Source of the DNA: Streptomyces sp. JB150
GTDB lineage: Bacteria; Actinomycetota; Actinomycetes; Streptomycetales; Streptomycetaceae
Direction: 5' to 3'
Length of the DNA stretch: 64,000 bases
Assembly (NCBI RefSeq): GCF_011193355.1
Contig: NZ_CP049780.1
Span: 1,471,582 to 1,535,581 of the forward strand
Part shown: piece after piece, positions 53,723 to 64,000 of the stretch
Layout of the letters: the number at the start of each line of letters is the position of its first letter
Position numbering within the stretch: the first letter of the stretch is position 1
The notes under the pieces: model-generated
Told to the model about the DNA's origin: nothing
What the model saw: only the letters and a program-made list of their open reading frames with translations
Databases searched by the model: none
Position numbers and translations under genes: made by a program

Positions 53723-54979
53723 GTGACCGATCTTGACGCGCGCCCCGGGCGCACCGCGCGCCGCACGCTGCCCGGGGCGGCCCCGGCCCTGCTCGGGTAC
53801 GCGGCCGTCCGCGCCCTGGGCCTGCTCGCGCTGTGCGTGTGGAGCGCGGTGCGCGACAAGGACGCGTACACCCTGCTCACCGCCCGCTGGGACTCCCTCT
53901 GGTACGCCAGGATCGCCGAGCACGGCTACGGCTACGAGATCCGCCTGCCGAACGGCGACGTGCACGCCGACCTCGCCTTCTTCCCACTGCTGCCGTGGCT
54001 GGAGCGGCTGGGGCAGGCGGTGACCCCGCTGTCGTACGCGGACGCCGGGTTCGCGGCCGGCACGCTCGCCTCGTTCGCCGCGGCCTGGGGGATCTTCGCC
54101 GTGGCCGACCTGCTGTACGGGCGGCGGGCCGGGGTGTGCGCGGTGCTGCTGTGGGCGGTGCTGCCGGTCGGGATCGTGCAGTCCATGGCGTACAGCGAGT
54201 CCCTGTTCACGGCGCTCGCCGCGTGGTCCCTGTACGCCGTCCTCACCGGCCGCTGGGTGGCCGCGGGCACCCTCGCGCTGCTGGCGGGCCTGACCCGGCC
54301 GGTCGGACTGGCGGTGGTCGCGGCGGTGTGGGCGGCGGGGACGGCGTCGTGGCGGCGCGAGCGCGGGGCCCGCCGGATTGGGCCATCCGCGCGGCGGCGG
54401 AGCGCGGCGCCCGAGCCAGGCGCACGTCCCACTCCGTACGCCCCCTCCCCCGCCCGCGCCCCGGTCCGGGAGGGCGCACCCGTGGGGCGGCGCGCCCTCG
54501 GCATGCTGCTCGCGCCCCTGGGCACGGCCGGTTATGTGCTGTGGGTCGGCCACCGCACCGGCGAGGGCCCGCTCGGCTACCTGGACGTACAGGCGGGCTG
54601 GCGCAACGGCTTCGACGGGGGCTACGCCTTCGCCCGGTTCGTCGGCGAGAAGTTCACCTCGTTCCCCTCGGCCGTGGCGGGGGCCGCCCTCGCGGCCGGG
54701 GTGGCGCTGGTGATCCGGCTGTACGTCGTCTGCGTACGGCAGCGCCAGCCGCTCCCGCTGCTGGTGTACGCCGGGCTCGTCACCGCCCTGGCGCTGTGCG
54801 CGTCGAGCTACTTCGGCTCGAAACCGCGCCTGCTGGTGCCCGCCTTCCCGCTGCTGCTGCCGCTCGCGCTCGCCCTCGCCCGGCTGCCCACCCGCCGGTC
54901 GGTCCTGGTCACGGCCGGTGCGGCGGTGGCGTCGGCGCTCTACGGGGCGTTCTGGCTGAACGGTTCCGGCCCGCCCTGA
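53723..54979 (+). CDS. PIG-V-like polyprenyl-phosphate mannosyltransferase
   Basis: 418 residues, about ten helices. The GT-C outer-loop signature is WDSLWYARIAEHGYGYE with the conserved Asp, then ADLAFFPLLPWLERL and SMAYSESLFTALAAWSLYAV in family terms; LAGLTRPVGLA is also typical. A non-conserved Arg/Pro linker lies at about residues 215-260. Transfers mannose from a lipid carrier on the outer face of the membrane, to protein or glycolipid. GTG 53723 gives a short cytosolic N-terminus. Confidence 0.82.
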   Translation: MTDLDARPGRTARRTLPGAAPALLGYAAVRALGLLALCVWSAVRDKDAYTLLTARWDSLWYARIAEHGYGYEIRLPNGDVHADLAFFPLLPWLERLGQAVTPLSYADAGFAAGTLASFAAAWGIFAVADLLYGRRAGVCAVLLWAVLPVGIVQSMAYSESLFTALAAWSLYAVLTGRWVAAGTLALLAGLTRPVGLAVVAAVWAAGTASWRRERGARRIGPSARRRSAAPEPGARPTPYAPSPARAPVREGAPVGRRALGMLLAPLGTAGYVLWVGHRTGEGPLGYLDVQAGWRNGFDGGYAFARFVGEKFTSFPSAVAGAALAAGVALVIRLYVVCVRQRQPLPLLVYAGLVTALALCASSYFGSKPRLLVPAFPLLLPLALALARLPTRRSVLVTAGAAVASALYGAFWLNGSGPP

Positions 54980-54994
54980 CCGGCTCGCGCACCC

Positions 54995-55215
54995 GGTGAG
55001 CGACCGGCGAATTGCGCCCCATGCACCGGTGAACGAATTCATAAGCGGCCCAAAACCGGCCACTGCGGAATGATCAAAGGAATTGAAGGGAACACGTCCC
55101 GGGGATTGCGGAATGCCTGGAAATAAAGTAACTCCTGAGAGCAATCCCACATCACATCGTCATTACAAAGCCGGTGATTCGGCAGGGAAGTCAGCTCACT
55201 CGCTGTAACGTCGAT
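54995..55215. other. Low-G+C gap before the PAP2 gene
   Basis: About half A+T, unusual for this window, with words such as GAATTCATAAG, AATGATCAAAGGAATTGAAG and GGAAATAAAGTAAC. No open frame has normal codon use. TAACGT at 55206-55211 ends 7 bases before the GTG of the PAP2 gene, which could mean a leaderless transcript. Confidence 0.4.
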
Positions 55216-55218
55216 TGG

Positions 55219-56352
55219 GTGCGTACCGAACCAAAGCCGACCCGGCTCGACCGGATCTTCGCCCGACTGGACCGCGAACCGCAGCGGCCGGTCCTCGACG
55301 TGCCGCGCATGACGCGGCACCGGGTGGTGCTCTTCGGCGCGACGCTCGCCTTCTACCTCACGATCGTCCTCGCCGTGGTGACCACCTCGTGGCTGGTCCG
55401 GCTGGACTGGCAGGCCATGCTGTTCCGGCCCTACCAGCAGTGGCCGGAGATCCACGCCTTCCTGGACTACTGGGTCGTCCTCGGCCAGCGCGGCCCGACC
55501 GCCGTGATGGTCGCGGCCTGGCTCGGCTGGCGGTGCTGGCGGCAGCACACCCTGCGCCCGCTGCTCGCCTTCGGCGCGGCCGCGCTGCTGCTGAACGTGA
55601 CCGTGGGGGCCGTGAAGTACGGGCTGGGCCGCTCGGGGCCGCACTACGCGACCGAGGTCGGCTCCAACGAGATGTGGCACTGGTTCCAGGCCGGGAGCGA
55701 CATATTCCCCTCGGGCCACACCGCCAACGCGGTGGTGACCTGGGGCATCCTCGCCTATCTGGCCTCCACCCCGCGCGCCCGCCGCTGGCTGTCGGCGCTG
55801 TCGGCGGTGCTGTCGCTCAGCGTCGGCCTGACCACCGTCTACCTCGGTACGCACTGGCTGAGCGACGTGCTGCTGGGCTGGGCCGCCGGTCTGCTGGTGC
55901 TGCTCGCGCTGCCGTGGCTGGAGCCGAACATCGCGAGCGCCGAGGCGTGGCTGTTCACCCAGCGCGACCGGCTGCGCGAGCGCCGCGGCGGCGCCGTCGC
56001 GGTCCCCGGGTCCGCGGTGCCGGACGCGGTGGTACCCGGCTCGGTGACGCCCGGCTCGGTGACACCGGGCTCCGTGACGCCCGGCTCCGTGGCGCCCGAG
56101 CCGGCGGTGCCCGAGGCCGTGCCGGTCACCCTGCTGCCGGGCGCCGAGGAGGAACCGGCGCCGGTGCGGGAGACCGTCCCGCCGGCCGCCGCGCGTGCCC
56201 CCCGGACGTCGGCGCTGCTGGCCCCCGGCCCGCACACGACCCGTTCGGAACGCACCCCGGTCACCCCGGCCGGCAGCCGCCGCCCGCCGCACACGGACCG
56301 CCTCACGCGCGGCACGGCGGCCCCGGCGGCGCGTCCGCTCACCGGCGGCTGA
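55219..56352 (+). CDS. PAP2-family membrane phosphatase with repeat tail
   Basis: 377 residues. Six helices with the phosphatase motifs KYGLGRSGP, FPSGHTANA and GLTTVYLGTHWLSDVLLGW in family terms, His as nucleophile and acid. Substrate is likely a lipid phosphate such as undecaprenyl diphosphate or phosphatidate. The C-terminal 110 residues are a disordered Pro/Val/Thr tail holding four perfect-length PGSVT repeats. GTG 55219 is the first start; an ATG at 55174 would extend into AT-rich leader. Confidence 0.9.
   Translation: MRTEPKPTRLDRIFARLDREPQRPVLDVPRMTRHRVVLFGATLAFYLTIVLAVVTTSWLVRLDWQAMLFRPYQQWPEIHAFLDYWVVLGQRGPTAVMVAAWLGWRCWRQHTLRPLLAFGAAALLLNVTVGAVKYGLGRSGPHYATEVGSNEMWHWFQAGSDIFPSGHTANAVVTWGILAYLASTPRARRWLSALSAVLSLSVGLTTVYLGTHWLSDVLLGWAAGLLVLLALPWLEPNIASAEAWLFTQRDRLRERRGGAVAVPGSAVPDAVVPGSVTPGSVTPGSVTPGSVAPEPAVPEAVPVTLLPGAEEEPAPVRETVPPAAARAPRTSALLAPGPHTTRSERTPVTPAGSRRPPHTDRLTRGTAAPAARPLTGG
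56035..56094 (+). repeat. Four 15-bp units encoding PGSVT in the PAP2 tail
   Basis: CCCGGCTCGGTGACG repeated four times with one to three changes; in frame. Confidence 0.85.
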
Positions 56353-56407
56353 GAGCGCGTGGGCAAGGCCCCGGTCGCGGTGACCGGGGCCTTGCCCATG
56401 TGCTCTC
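56351..56407. terminator. Nested bidirectional terminator
   Basis: Inner perfect 16-bp arms GGGCAAGGCCCCGGTC (56361-56376) and its complement (56382-56397), 5-base loop; outer arms GAGAGC (56351-56356) and GCTCTC (56402-56407) reach into both stop codons of the convergent genes. Confidence 0.88.
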
Positions 56408-56621
56408 AGCCCTTCCAGGCGCGGGTCACGCGGCCGTCCCTGACCTCGAAGTTCAGCCGTCCCACGCGGTACTCCATCGTGATGATCGCCCCCGGCGGCA
56501 GCGCGCGCACCGTGGACCACCCCCGTTCCCGGGCGCGCCGCTCGGCCGCGTCCGCGTCGAGGCCGACGTAGGTGTCCGGACTGTCCTGGGGCTCTGCGGA
56601 GGGTTTCGGAATCGGTGCCAT
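56406..56621 (-). CDS. I78-family peptidase-inhibitor-like protein
   Basis: 71 residues, MAPIPKPSAEPQDS then DTYVGLDADAAERRARERGW and IITMEYRVGRLNFEVRDGRVTRAWKG in family terms. The layout matches inhibitor I78 (DxxVGxxA ... RVxRLNxxxD), small inhibitors of serine or metallo-peptidases. It has no signal peptide and lacks the family's Cys pair, so it may guard the cytosol or have another role. ATG 56621. The 358 bases upstream to 56979 contain no gene I can support; GCAATTC/GAATTGC (56790-56796/56819-56825) is an inverted pair there. Confidence 0.72.
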   Translation of the reverse strand: MAPIPKPSAEPQDSPDTYVGLDADAAERRARERGWSTVRALPPGAIITMEYRVGRLNFEVRDGRVTRAWKG

Positions 56622-56979
56622 GCCGCCCACGCTAGGCGCTCGGCGGGGAGCGAGGGAAGGGCGGGCCGCGCACCCTGGGTCACTGGTCCCCCTCCGGTCA
56701 CGCTTCTGTCACAGGATCACGACACGGGTTTCGGGCGCCCTCCCTCACACGGACGAGCGGTTCCCCACCACTTCCGCGGGCATTCGAACGCAATTCCCGC
56801 ATGTCGGCGCTGCCGGTCGAATTGCCCGGCGGAAAGCACCGCGCGGACCGCCGCCGGCCCGCTTTCCATTCCCCTTCCCGGGCGGGGCGCCGCGACCCGC
56901 CCTCACCACGGGAAATACACGGTTTCGGCACACGACACACAGAAGGTCCGGGCGTGAGCCGCGCCGCGGGCGGTGGTGT

Positions 56980-57621
<642 letters not shown>

Positions 57622-57733
57622 CTAAGCGGCTCCTGCGGCTGCCCCGCCGTGCCGCGCCCCCTCGCGCGCGGGGCCCCACCCGGTCGGCGGACCGGGCGGG
57701 ATCACGGGGACGCCGCGACAGGGGCGCGGGGCG

Positions 57734-58627
<894 letters not shown>

Positions 58628-58908
58628 TCATTCATTCGCCGATTTCCGGATTTGTCGACCAGACGGCCCGGTGGCCTGTGACCCACTTCACCGGGCCAAC
58701 CACCGTTGCGTCACGCGGAGTTGACGGTGAGTGTCCGATTCCGGTCCGGGCGTGACCCTGAGCGTCGGATGGGTCGATTCCGTTCGTCGTACTGCGTGAC
58801 TCCCGCCACAGATCGCCCGTTGTCATCTTCATGAGCCCGGGACCGTCCCGGACCACGGGCCGGGAGCCACCCGGCCTCGCCACGCACCGCATCCCCAGGG
58901 AGCCACCC

Positions 58909-59691
58909 GTGCCGCGCATGCTCGACGTCAGCGACGAGGTTCGCGCCGAGATCGGCGACGAAGAAGCCGACCGGCTGCTCGCCGGAGACAACACCCCGGG
59001 CAGTTACGACTGCACGTCCTGCCGCACCCCGGGCGACTCCGAGCGCGAGCGCACCAGCACCCTGCTGTTCATCGGCGACGAGACCGCCGTGCTCGCCTTC
59101 GCCCACGCCGCCTGCCTGCCCTCCCAGGTCGTGCAGGTCACCGAGGAACAGCTCCAGGGCGCCGTGAGGTCCATCAGCGGCGACACCGCCGGCCTGGAGG
59201 CCCAGAAGATCACCCCCGAGCAGGCCGTACTCGGAGTGACCAGCGGACTCGTGCTGATCGCCGGGGAGTTGCACCCGGCGCTGGTCGTGGAGCCGACCGG
59301 CCCGATCGTCCGGCCCGGCTCGACCGCCGTCGGCGACGAGTTTCTGCCGTTGCTCATCGAGCAGGGGTTCATGCCGGTGACCGAGCTGAACGCGGTGCCG
59401 CCGGTGCTGCACGGCTGGTCGGTGCTGCTGGCCATGGGGCAGCTGCACGCGGTGCTCCAGCCGTCGGCGAACGGCGGCCCGCCCGTGGCCTGGTGGCAGG
59501 CCCACCAGCCGCTGCAGGTCACGGAGGGCTGGCGGTCCGCCGCGAACAAGCACCAGCAGGTGCTGATGTTCGCCGCGCCGGTCGGTTCCATCGGCCGGCA
59601 GCCGCGGGAGGACCTGCTGCGGGAGGCGCTGGACAAGGCGGCGGCCCAGGGCAGGCTGGTGACCGGCACGCTGCCGCTGGCCGGGACGTGA
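58909..59691 (+). CDS. Conserved hypothetical protein
   Basis: 260 residues: PRMLDVSDEVRAEIGDEEADRLL, then GSYDCTSCRTPG (a CxxC pair) and a mixed alpha/beta body (TSTLLFIGDETAVLAFAHAAC in family terms). No signal peptide or membrane helix. I recognise it as a protein conserved next to der in streptomycetes, but no function is known to me; its C-half resembles nothing I can name. GTG 58909 follows AGGGAG; GTG/ATG at 58918 is an alternative. Confidence 0.75.
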   Translation: MPRMLDVSDEVRAEIGDEEADRLLAGDNTPGSYDCTSCRTPGDSERERTSTLLFIGDETAVLAFAHAACLPSQVVQVTEEQLQGAVRSISGDTAGLEAQKITPEQAVLGVTSGLVLIAGELHPALVVEPTGPIVRPGSTAVGDEFLPLLIEQGFMPVTELNAVPPVLHGWSVLLAMGQLHAVLQPSANGGPPVAWWQAHQPLQVTEGWRSAANKHQQVLMFAAPVGSIGRQPREDLLREALDKAAAQGRLVTGTLPLAGT

Positions 59692-59823
59692 GCGCGCAGT
59701 CGTAGCGGTGCGGGGTGCGCCGGCGGCCGCGGGGCGTCCGTGGTGAGCCGCTCGGCCCCCGCGCCCCCCACAGGACGGGATGGTCCCCGCATCTTCTAGT
59801 GCACCGCGCTCGTTTGGACATAC

Positions 59824-60183
59824 GTGCACGCATACGACGCTCCCCGACGCCCGTCCTACTCCTCGGTCCCTCCCCCGCCGCGGTCGGCGCAGGATCAGAC
59901 CGGCCCTTCGGCCACCCCGATCTACGACAAGCTCTACTCCGAGTACGTCAAGTCGTTCCGCACACTGCCCGGTGACCGCAGCGGTGAGGAGAAGCTGGGG
60001 TTCACCGCCTTCGGGACCATTCCGTACGGCGCGGGTTCGTTCGGCAGCTCGTACACCTCGTACAGCGCCTACAGCGTGGGCGCGCAGAGCGCCCGGCACG
60101 GCGGCGGGCAACAGCAGCCGCAGTGGCAGCGCGTCGGGCAGATCCCGGCGGCACTGCCACCGGGGCGGCGCGGCACCCGCTGA
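59824..60183 (+). CDS. Small conserved hypothetical protein
   Basis: 119 residues. An N-terminal Pro/Ser stretch, a central charged helix (PIYDKLYSEYVKSFRTLPGDRSGEEKLGF in family terms) and a Gly/Ser/Tyr tail (SFGSSYTSYSAYSVGAQSARHGGGQQQPQ). No signal peptide or membrane helix. GTG 59824 lacks a clear ribosome-binding site. It ends just before a perfect palindrome and converges on der. Confidence 0.62.
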   Translation: MHAYDAPRRPSYSSVPPPPRSAQDQTGPSATPIYDKLYSEYVKSFRTLPGDRSGEEKLGFTAFGTIPYGAGSFGSSYTSYSAYSVGAQSARHGGGQQQPQWQRVGQIPAALPPGRRGTR

Positions 60184-60186
60184 GCA

Positions 60187-60230
60187 CATGGAGGAGGGGC
60201 GGTCCCGGCCGGGACCGCCCCTCCTCCATG
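60187..60230. terminator. Perfect 44-bp palindromic terminator
   Basis: Two 22-bp arms without spacer, from CATGGAGGAGG (60187) to CCTCCTCCATG (60230), lying three bases from each convergent stop (60183 and 60234). Confidence 0.88.
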
Positions 60231-60233
60231 ACG

Positions 60234-61712
60234 TCACTTCTTCTTGCCGCGCTTCTCGCGCACCCGCACCGAGATGTGGATCGGCGTGCCCTCGAAGCCG
60301 AACTCCTCGCGCAGCCGGCGCTCGATGAAGCGGCGGTAGCCCGCCTCGATGAAGCCGGACGCGAAGAGCACGAACCGCGGCGGCTTGGTGCCGGCCTGGG
60401 TGCCGAACAGGATGCGCGGCTGCTTGCCGCCCCGGATCGGGTGCGGGTGGGCGGAGACCAGCTCGCCGAGGAAGGCGTTCAGCCGGCCCGTCGGCACCCG
60501 GGTCTCCCAGCCCGCGAGGGCGGTCTCGATCGCCGGGACCAGCTTCTCCATGTGCCGGCCGGTGCGCGCGGAGACATTGACCCGGGGCGCCCAGGAGACC
60601 TGGCCCAGCTCGGTCTCGATCTCCCGCTCCAGGTAGTAGCGGCGCTCCTCGTCCAGGGTGTCCCACTTGTTGAACGCGATGACGAGCGCGCGGCCCGCCT
60701 CCACGGCCATGGTGACGATCCGCTGGTCCTGCACGGAGATCGACTCGGAGGCGTCGATCAGGACGACCGCCACCTCGGCCTTCTCCACCGCCGCCGCGGT
60801 GCGCAGCGAGGCGTAGTAGTCGGCGCCCTGCTGGAGGTGGACCCGCTTGCGGATGCCCGCCGTGTCGACGAACTTCCAGGTCTTGCCGCCCAGTTCGATC
60901 AGCTCGTCGACCGGGTCGCGGGTGGTGCCCGCCAGCTCGTTGACGACGACGCGCTCCTCGCCCGCCACCTTGTTCAGCAGCGAGGACTTGCCCACGTTCG
61001 GACGGCCGATCAGGGCGACGCGGCGCGGGCCGCCGACGGCGGTGCCGAAGCTCTGCTCGGGGGCCTCCGGCAGCGCCTCCAGGACGGCGTCCAGCATGTC
61101 GCCGGTGCCGCGGCCGTGCAGCGCGGAGACCGGGTGCGGCTCGCCGAGGCCGAGGGACCACAGGTAGGCCGCGTCGGCCTCGCCGCTCGGGCCGTCGACC
61201 TTGTTGGCGCACAGCACCACGGGCTTGCCCGCCTTGCGCAGCAGCCGGACGACGGCCTCGTCGGTGTCGGTGGCGCCGACCTTGGCGTCGACGACGAAGA
61301 CGACCGCGTCGGCGGCCTCGATGGCGAACTCGGCCTGCGCGGCGACGGAGGCGTCGATGCCGAAGACGTCCTGCTCCCAGCCGCCGGTGTCGACGACCTT
61401 GAAGCGGCGGCCCGCCCACTCGGCCTCGTAGGTGACGCGGTCGCGGGTGACGCCCGGCCGGTCCTCGACGACCGCCTCACGGCGGCCGATGATCCGGTTC
61501 ACCAGGGTCGACTTGCCGACATTGGGGCGGCCGACGACGGCGACGACCGGCAGCGGTCCGTGCCCGGCCGCCTCGATGGCGCCCTCGACCTCCTCCAGGT
61601 CGAAGCCCTCTTCCGCGGCGAGCTCCATGAACTCCGCGTACTCGGCGTCGCCGAGCGCCCCGTGGTCGTGCTCGAAGTGGTCCGAGCCGCCGGGCTGGAT
61701 CTGGTCGTTCAT
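60234..61712 (-). CDS. der: GTPase Der (EngA), ribosome assembly
   Basis: 492 residues. An acidic N-terminal extension of about 55 residues ([20 protein letters not shown] ...), typical of actinobacteria, then two GTPase domains: GRPNVGKST (about residue 61) with DRPGVTRD and NKVD, and GRPNVGKSS (about residue 237) with TTRDP and NKWD; the KH-like C-terminal domain ends EKRGKKK. Der binds the 50S subunit and is essential. ATG 61712 with GAGG upstream; third gene of the tyrA-cmk-plsC-der run. Confidence 0.97.
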   Translation of the reverse strand: MNDQIQPGGSDHFEHDHGALGDAEYAEFMELAAEEGFDLEEVEGAIEAAGHGPLPVVAVVGRPNVGKSTLVNRIIGRREAVVEDRPGVTRDRVTYEAEWAGRRFKVVDTGGWEQDVFGIDASVAAQAEFAIEAADAVVFVVDAKVGATDTDEAVVRLLRKAGKPVVLCANKVDGPSGEADAAYLWSLGLGEPHPVSALHGRGTGDMLDAVLEALPEAPEQSFGTAVGGPRRVALIGRPNVGKSSLLNKVAGEERVVVNELAGTTRDPVDELIELGGKTWKFVDTAGIRKRVHLQQGADYYASLRTAAAVEKAEVAVVLIDASESISVQDQRIVTMAVEAGRALVIAFNKWDTLDEERRYYLEREIETELGQVSWAPRVNVSARTGRHMEKLVPAIETALAGWETRVPTGRLNAFLGELVSAHPHPIRGGKQPRILFGTQAGTKPPRFVLFASGFIEAGYRRFIERRLREEFGFEGTPIHISVRVREKRGKKK

Positions 61713-61787
61713 GAAGTCCGTACCTCGTCGTTCATCGTGGTGATCGGTGGAGTGCCCGGTTTCGGGTGATCCACTACTCAGTGTCGC

Positions 61788-62435
61788 TCAGCGCCCGGTC
61801 AGGCGCCTGGCGTTTTCCAGGTGCAGGGTGAGCTGCTTGCGGATGCGCTCGGTCGCCTGGTCCAGCGCCGTGCGCGTACGCCGTCCGGATCCGTCGCCCG
61901 CCTGGAACGGGTCGCCGAAGACGACGTCGACGCGGCTGCGCAGCGGCGGCAGCCCCTTTATCAACCGTCCGGGGCGGTCGGAACTTCCCAGGACGGCGAC
62001 CGGGACGACCGGGGCACCGCTGCGGACGGCGAAGTAGGCGAGCCCGGCGCGCAGCGAGGCGAAGTCGCCCTCGCCCCGGGTGCCCTCCGGGAATATGCCC
62101 AGCACTCCGCCGTTGTCCAGCACGCCGAGCGCGCGGGTGATCGCGGTGCGGTCGGTGGAGTCGCGGTCCACCTTCAGCTGGCCGATGCCGGTCAGGAACG
62201 GGTCGAGCGGCCCGACGAACGCCTCCTTCTTGATCAGGAAGTGCGTCGGCCGGGGCGCCACGCCCATGACCATCGGGCCGTCGATGTTGTGCGAGTGGTT
62301 GATCGCGAGGATCACCGGGCCGGTCGGCGGGACCCGCCAGGCGCCGAGCACCCGGGGCCGCCACAGCCCGTACATCAGACCGACGCCGACGCGCCGCCCG
62401 ACCTCGGCGCCCCGCGCCGACGGAGCTTCGCTCAC
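61788..62435 (-). CDS. plsC: 1-acyl-sn-glycerol-3-phosphate acyltransferase (PlsC family)
   Basis: 215 residues. NHSHNIDGP (NHxxxxD catalytic motif, one residue short of the usual spacing is not the case here: NHSHNID fits), PTHFLIKKEAFVGP, FPEGTRGEGD and PVVPVAVLG. Makes phosphatidate from lysophosphatidate at the inner membrane face. GTG 62435 overlaps the cmk stop (GTGA); 75 bases separate it from der. In actinobacteria this gene often lies between cmk and der. Confidence 0.92.
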   Translation of the reverse strand: MSEAPSARGAEVGRRVGVGLMYGLWRPRVLGAWRVPPTGPVILAINHSHNIDGPMVMGVAPRPTHFLIKKEAFVGPLDPFLTGIGQLKVDRDSTDRTAITRALGVLDNGGVLGIFPEGTRGEGDFASLRAGLAYFAVRSGAPVVPVAVLGSSDRPGRLIKGLPPLRSRVDVVFGDPFQAGDGSGRRTRTALDQATERIRKQLTLHLENARRLTGR

Positions 62436-63127
62436 TTCGCGGCCCGCTTCTCCTCGACGAGGGTGACCACACACTCGATGACCTGCGCCAGCGTGAGGTC
62501 GGTGGTGTCCACCTCGACCGCGTCGTCCGCCTTGGCCAGCGGGGAGGTCTTGCGGCTGGAGTCGGCCGCGTCCCGCTTGAGCAGGGCCTCACGGGTGGCG
62601 TTGACGTCGGCGCCGTTCAGCTCGCCGCTGCGGCGGGCGGCGCGGGCCTCCGGGGAGGCGGTGAGGAAGATCTTGAGGTCGGCGTCCGGCAGCACCGTGG
62701 TGCCGATGTCGCGGCCCTCGACCACGATGCCGTTCTCGGCCGAGGCCGCGATGGAGCGCTGCAGCTCGGTGATCCGGGACCGCACCTCGGGGACCGCGCT
62801 GACCGCGCTGACCTTGGAGGTGACCTCCTGGGTGCGGATCGGGCCGGAGACGTCCACGCCGTCGACCGTGATGGCCGGGGCGGCCGGGTCGGTGCCGGAG
62901 ACGATCTCCGGCTTGCCCGCCACGGCGGCGATCGCCGTCGGGTCGTCGAGGTCGATGCCGTTGGTCACCATCCACCAGGTGATCGCCCGGTACTGGGCGC
63001 CGGTGTCCAGGTAGCTCAGGCCGAGCTGGGCGGCCACGGCCTTCGACGTGCTCGACTTGCCCGTGCCGGAGGGGCCGTCGATGGCGACGATCACTGACGG
63101 GACGGTCCGGGCGGCGCCGTTTTCCAC
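62432..63127 (-). CDS. cmk: Cytidylate kinase
   Basis: 231 residues, the bacterial norm. P-loop IDGPSGTGKSSTSKAVA (about residues 15-30), SYLDTGAQYRAITW, VEGRDIGTTVLPDADLKIFLTAS in family terms, KRDAADSSRKTSPL. Phosphorylates CMP and dCMP with ATP. GTG 63127 follows AGGAAGG; overlaps plsC at its 3' end. Between it and tyrA are 153 bases with no further feature. Confidence 0.96.
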   Translation of the reverse strand: MENGAARTVPSVIVAIDGPSGTGKSSTSKAVAAQLGLSYLDTGAQYRAITWWMVTNGIDLDDPTAIAAVAGKPEIVSGTDPAAPAITVDGVDVSGPIRTQEVTSKVSAVSAVPEVRSRITELQRSIAASAENGIVVEGRDIGTTVLPDADLKIFLTASPEARAARRSGELNGADVNATREALLKRDAADSSRKTSPLAKADDAVEVDTTDLTLAQVIECVVTLVEEKRAAK

Positions 63128-63280
63128 GGGGGGACACCTTCCTGGTGCTGGGTGGCGGGGTTCGGGGCGGGTAGGCGCCCCCGACAAGGTTACTGGGTGC
63201 ACGTCCCCCATCTGGACGAGCGCCCGCCGCCCGCCACCGGCCAGGCGGGTGCGGGCCCTCGCCGGCGCCGGGCGGCCTCG

Positions 63281-64000
63281 CTACTGCCGGATGGCCCAGC
63301 CCCGCTCCCGCAGCGCCGCCGTCAGGACGGGCGCCGCCTTCGGCTCCACCATGAGCTGGACCAGGCCGGCCTGCTGCCCGGTCGCGTGCTCGATCCGTAC
63401 GTCCTCGATGTTGACCCCGGCCTGCCCGGCGTCCGCGAAGATGCGGGCGAGCTGCCCCGGCTGGTCGTCGATGAGGACGGCCACGATCTCGTAGGCGCGC
63501 GGCGCGGAGCCGTGCTTGCCGGGCACGCGGACCTGCCCGGCGTTGCCGCGCCGCAGCACGTCCTCGATGCCGGCGGCGCCCTCGCGGCGCTTGGCGTCGT
63601 CGAAGGACTGGAGGGCGCGCAGCGCGCGGACCGTCTCGTCGAGGTCGGCGGAGAGGTCCGCGAGGAGGTCGGCGACCGGCCCGGGGTTCGCGGAGAGGAT
63701 GTCGATCCACATCCGGGGGTCGGAGGCGGCGATCCGGGTCACGTCCCGGATGCCCTGCCCGCACAGCCGTACGGCGGACTCCTCGGCGTGCTCCAGGCGC
63801 GCGGCGACCATGCTGGACACCAGGTGCGGCATGTGCGAGACGAGGGCGACGGCGCGGTCGTGGGCGTCGGCGTCCATCACCACCGGGACGGCCCGGCAGT
63901 GCGAGACCAGTTCCAGGGCGAGGTTCAGCACCTCGGTGTCGGTGTCCGGGGTGGGGGTGAGCACCCAGGGGCGGCCCTCGAAGAGGTCGCCGGTCGCGGC
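63281..64000 (-). CDS. tyrA: Prephenate dehydrogenase, C-terminal part (5' end outside window)
   Basis: 240 residues are visible; the frame is open to base 64000 (ATGDLFEGRPWVLTP). The NAD-binding Rossmann half lies outside the window. Seen here: the helical dimer domain (DAHDRAVALVSHMPHLVSSMVAARL in family terms, SDPRMWIDILSANPGPVADLL) and a C-terminal ACT domain (AYEIVAVLIDDQPGQLARIFADAG, EDVRIEHATGQQAGLVQLMVE) that senses tyrosine. Makes 4-hydroxyphenylpyruvate from prephenate. First gene of the run with cmk-plsC-der. Confidence 0.95.
   Translation of the reverse strand, partial: AATGDLFEGRPWVLTPTPDTDTEVLNLALELVSHCRAVPVVMDADAHDRAVALVSHMPHLVSSMVAARLEHAEESAVRLCGQGIRDVTRIAASDPRMWIDILSANPGPVADLLADLSADLDETVRALRALQSFDDAKRREGAAGIEDVLRRGNAGQVRVPGKHGSAPRAYEIVAVLIDDQPGQLARIFADAGQAGVNIEDVRIEHATGQQAGLVQLMVEPKAAPVLTAALRERGWAIRQ

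Overview
The window has the marks of a Streptomyces chromosome core-arm region: very high G+C, third codon positions almost always G or C, many GTG starts, and families typical of the genus (DUF5685, a SepF-like protein, Rpf-LysM hydrolases, streptogrisin-like proteases, a sortase-E type LAETG protein, DnaE2 with a Y-family partner). The gene order (hmgA, later dnaE2, sepF-like, der-plsC-cmk-tyrA) resembles what I remember of the S. coelicolor core; I could not verify this. I saw no phage, integrase, insertion sequence, CRISPR array, tRNA or rRNA.

Layout. 1-7.0 kb: end of homogentisate dioxygenase with a GntR regulator, a stand-alone Type ISP C-terminal-like protein, a TetR regulator divergent from a DrrAB-type ABC exporter with two matching operators, and a CoA transferase. 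7.1-15.2 kb: a membrane/metal locus. A SigK-like ECF sigma factor and its RskA-type anti-sigma face an exported DUF4331 protein, followed by a TPR lipoprotein-like gene, a NicO-family Ni/Co exporter with a His-rich loop and a receptor Ser/Thr kinase. The last three overlap by stop/start codons, and an array of 20-bp dyads sits in the divergent intergenic region. 15.2-17.6 kb: a secreted SGNH esterase and an S8 protease, divergent, with phased repeats between them.

17.7-27.6 kb: a cell-surface glycan locus: membrane protein, FemAB-like transferase, two family-2 glycosyltransferases, polysaccharide deacetylase, a very large flippase fused to a second polytopic domain, and a clan-A glycoside hydrolase. 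27.8-34.6 kb: assorted genes (AAA ATPase, DUF72, YhcF-like GntR, acetyltransferases, DUF402), a cell-wall anchored AA10 oxygenase and a secreted lipase. 34.6-39.8 kb: a decayed acetyltransferase gene, then an imuB-dnaE2 mutasome operon read leftwards under a LexA-type box.

39.8-50 kb: membrane protein, 2'-5' RNA ligase-like protein, two streptogrisin-type proteases around a broken small secreted gene, DUF1684, an FAD oxidoreductase coupled to an amino-acid ABC permease, and a Cys-rich DUF5685 protein. 50-64 kb: SepF-like division protein, glutaryl-CoA-dehydrogenase-like enzyme under a perfect dyad, MFS exporter, PIG-V-like mannosyltransferase, PAP2 phosphatase, I78-like inhibitor, two adjacent Rpf-LysM hydrolases (the second with a structured leader), two conserved hypotheticals and the housekeeping run tyrA-cmk-plsC-der read leftwards. 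Several convergent gene pairs are separated by long perfect hairpins that should act as bidirectional terminators.
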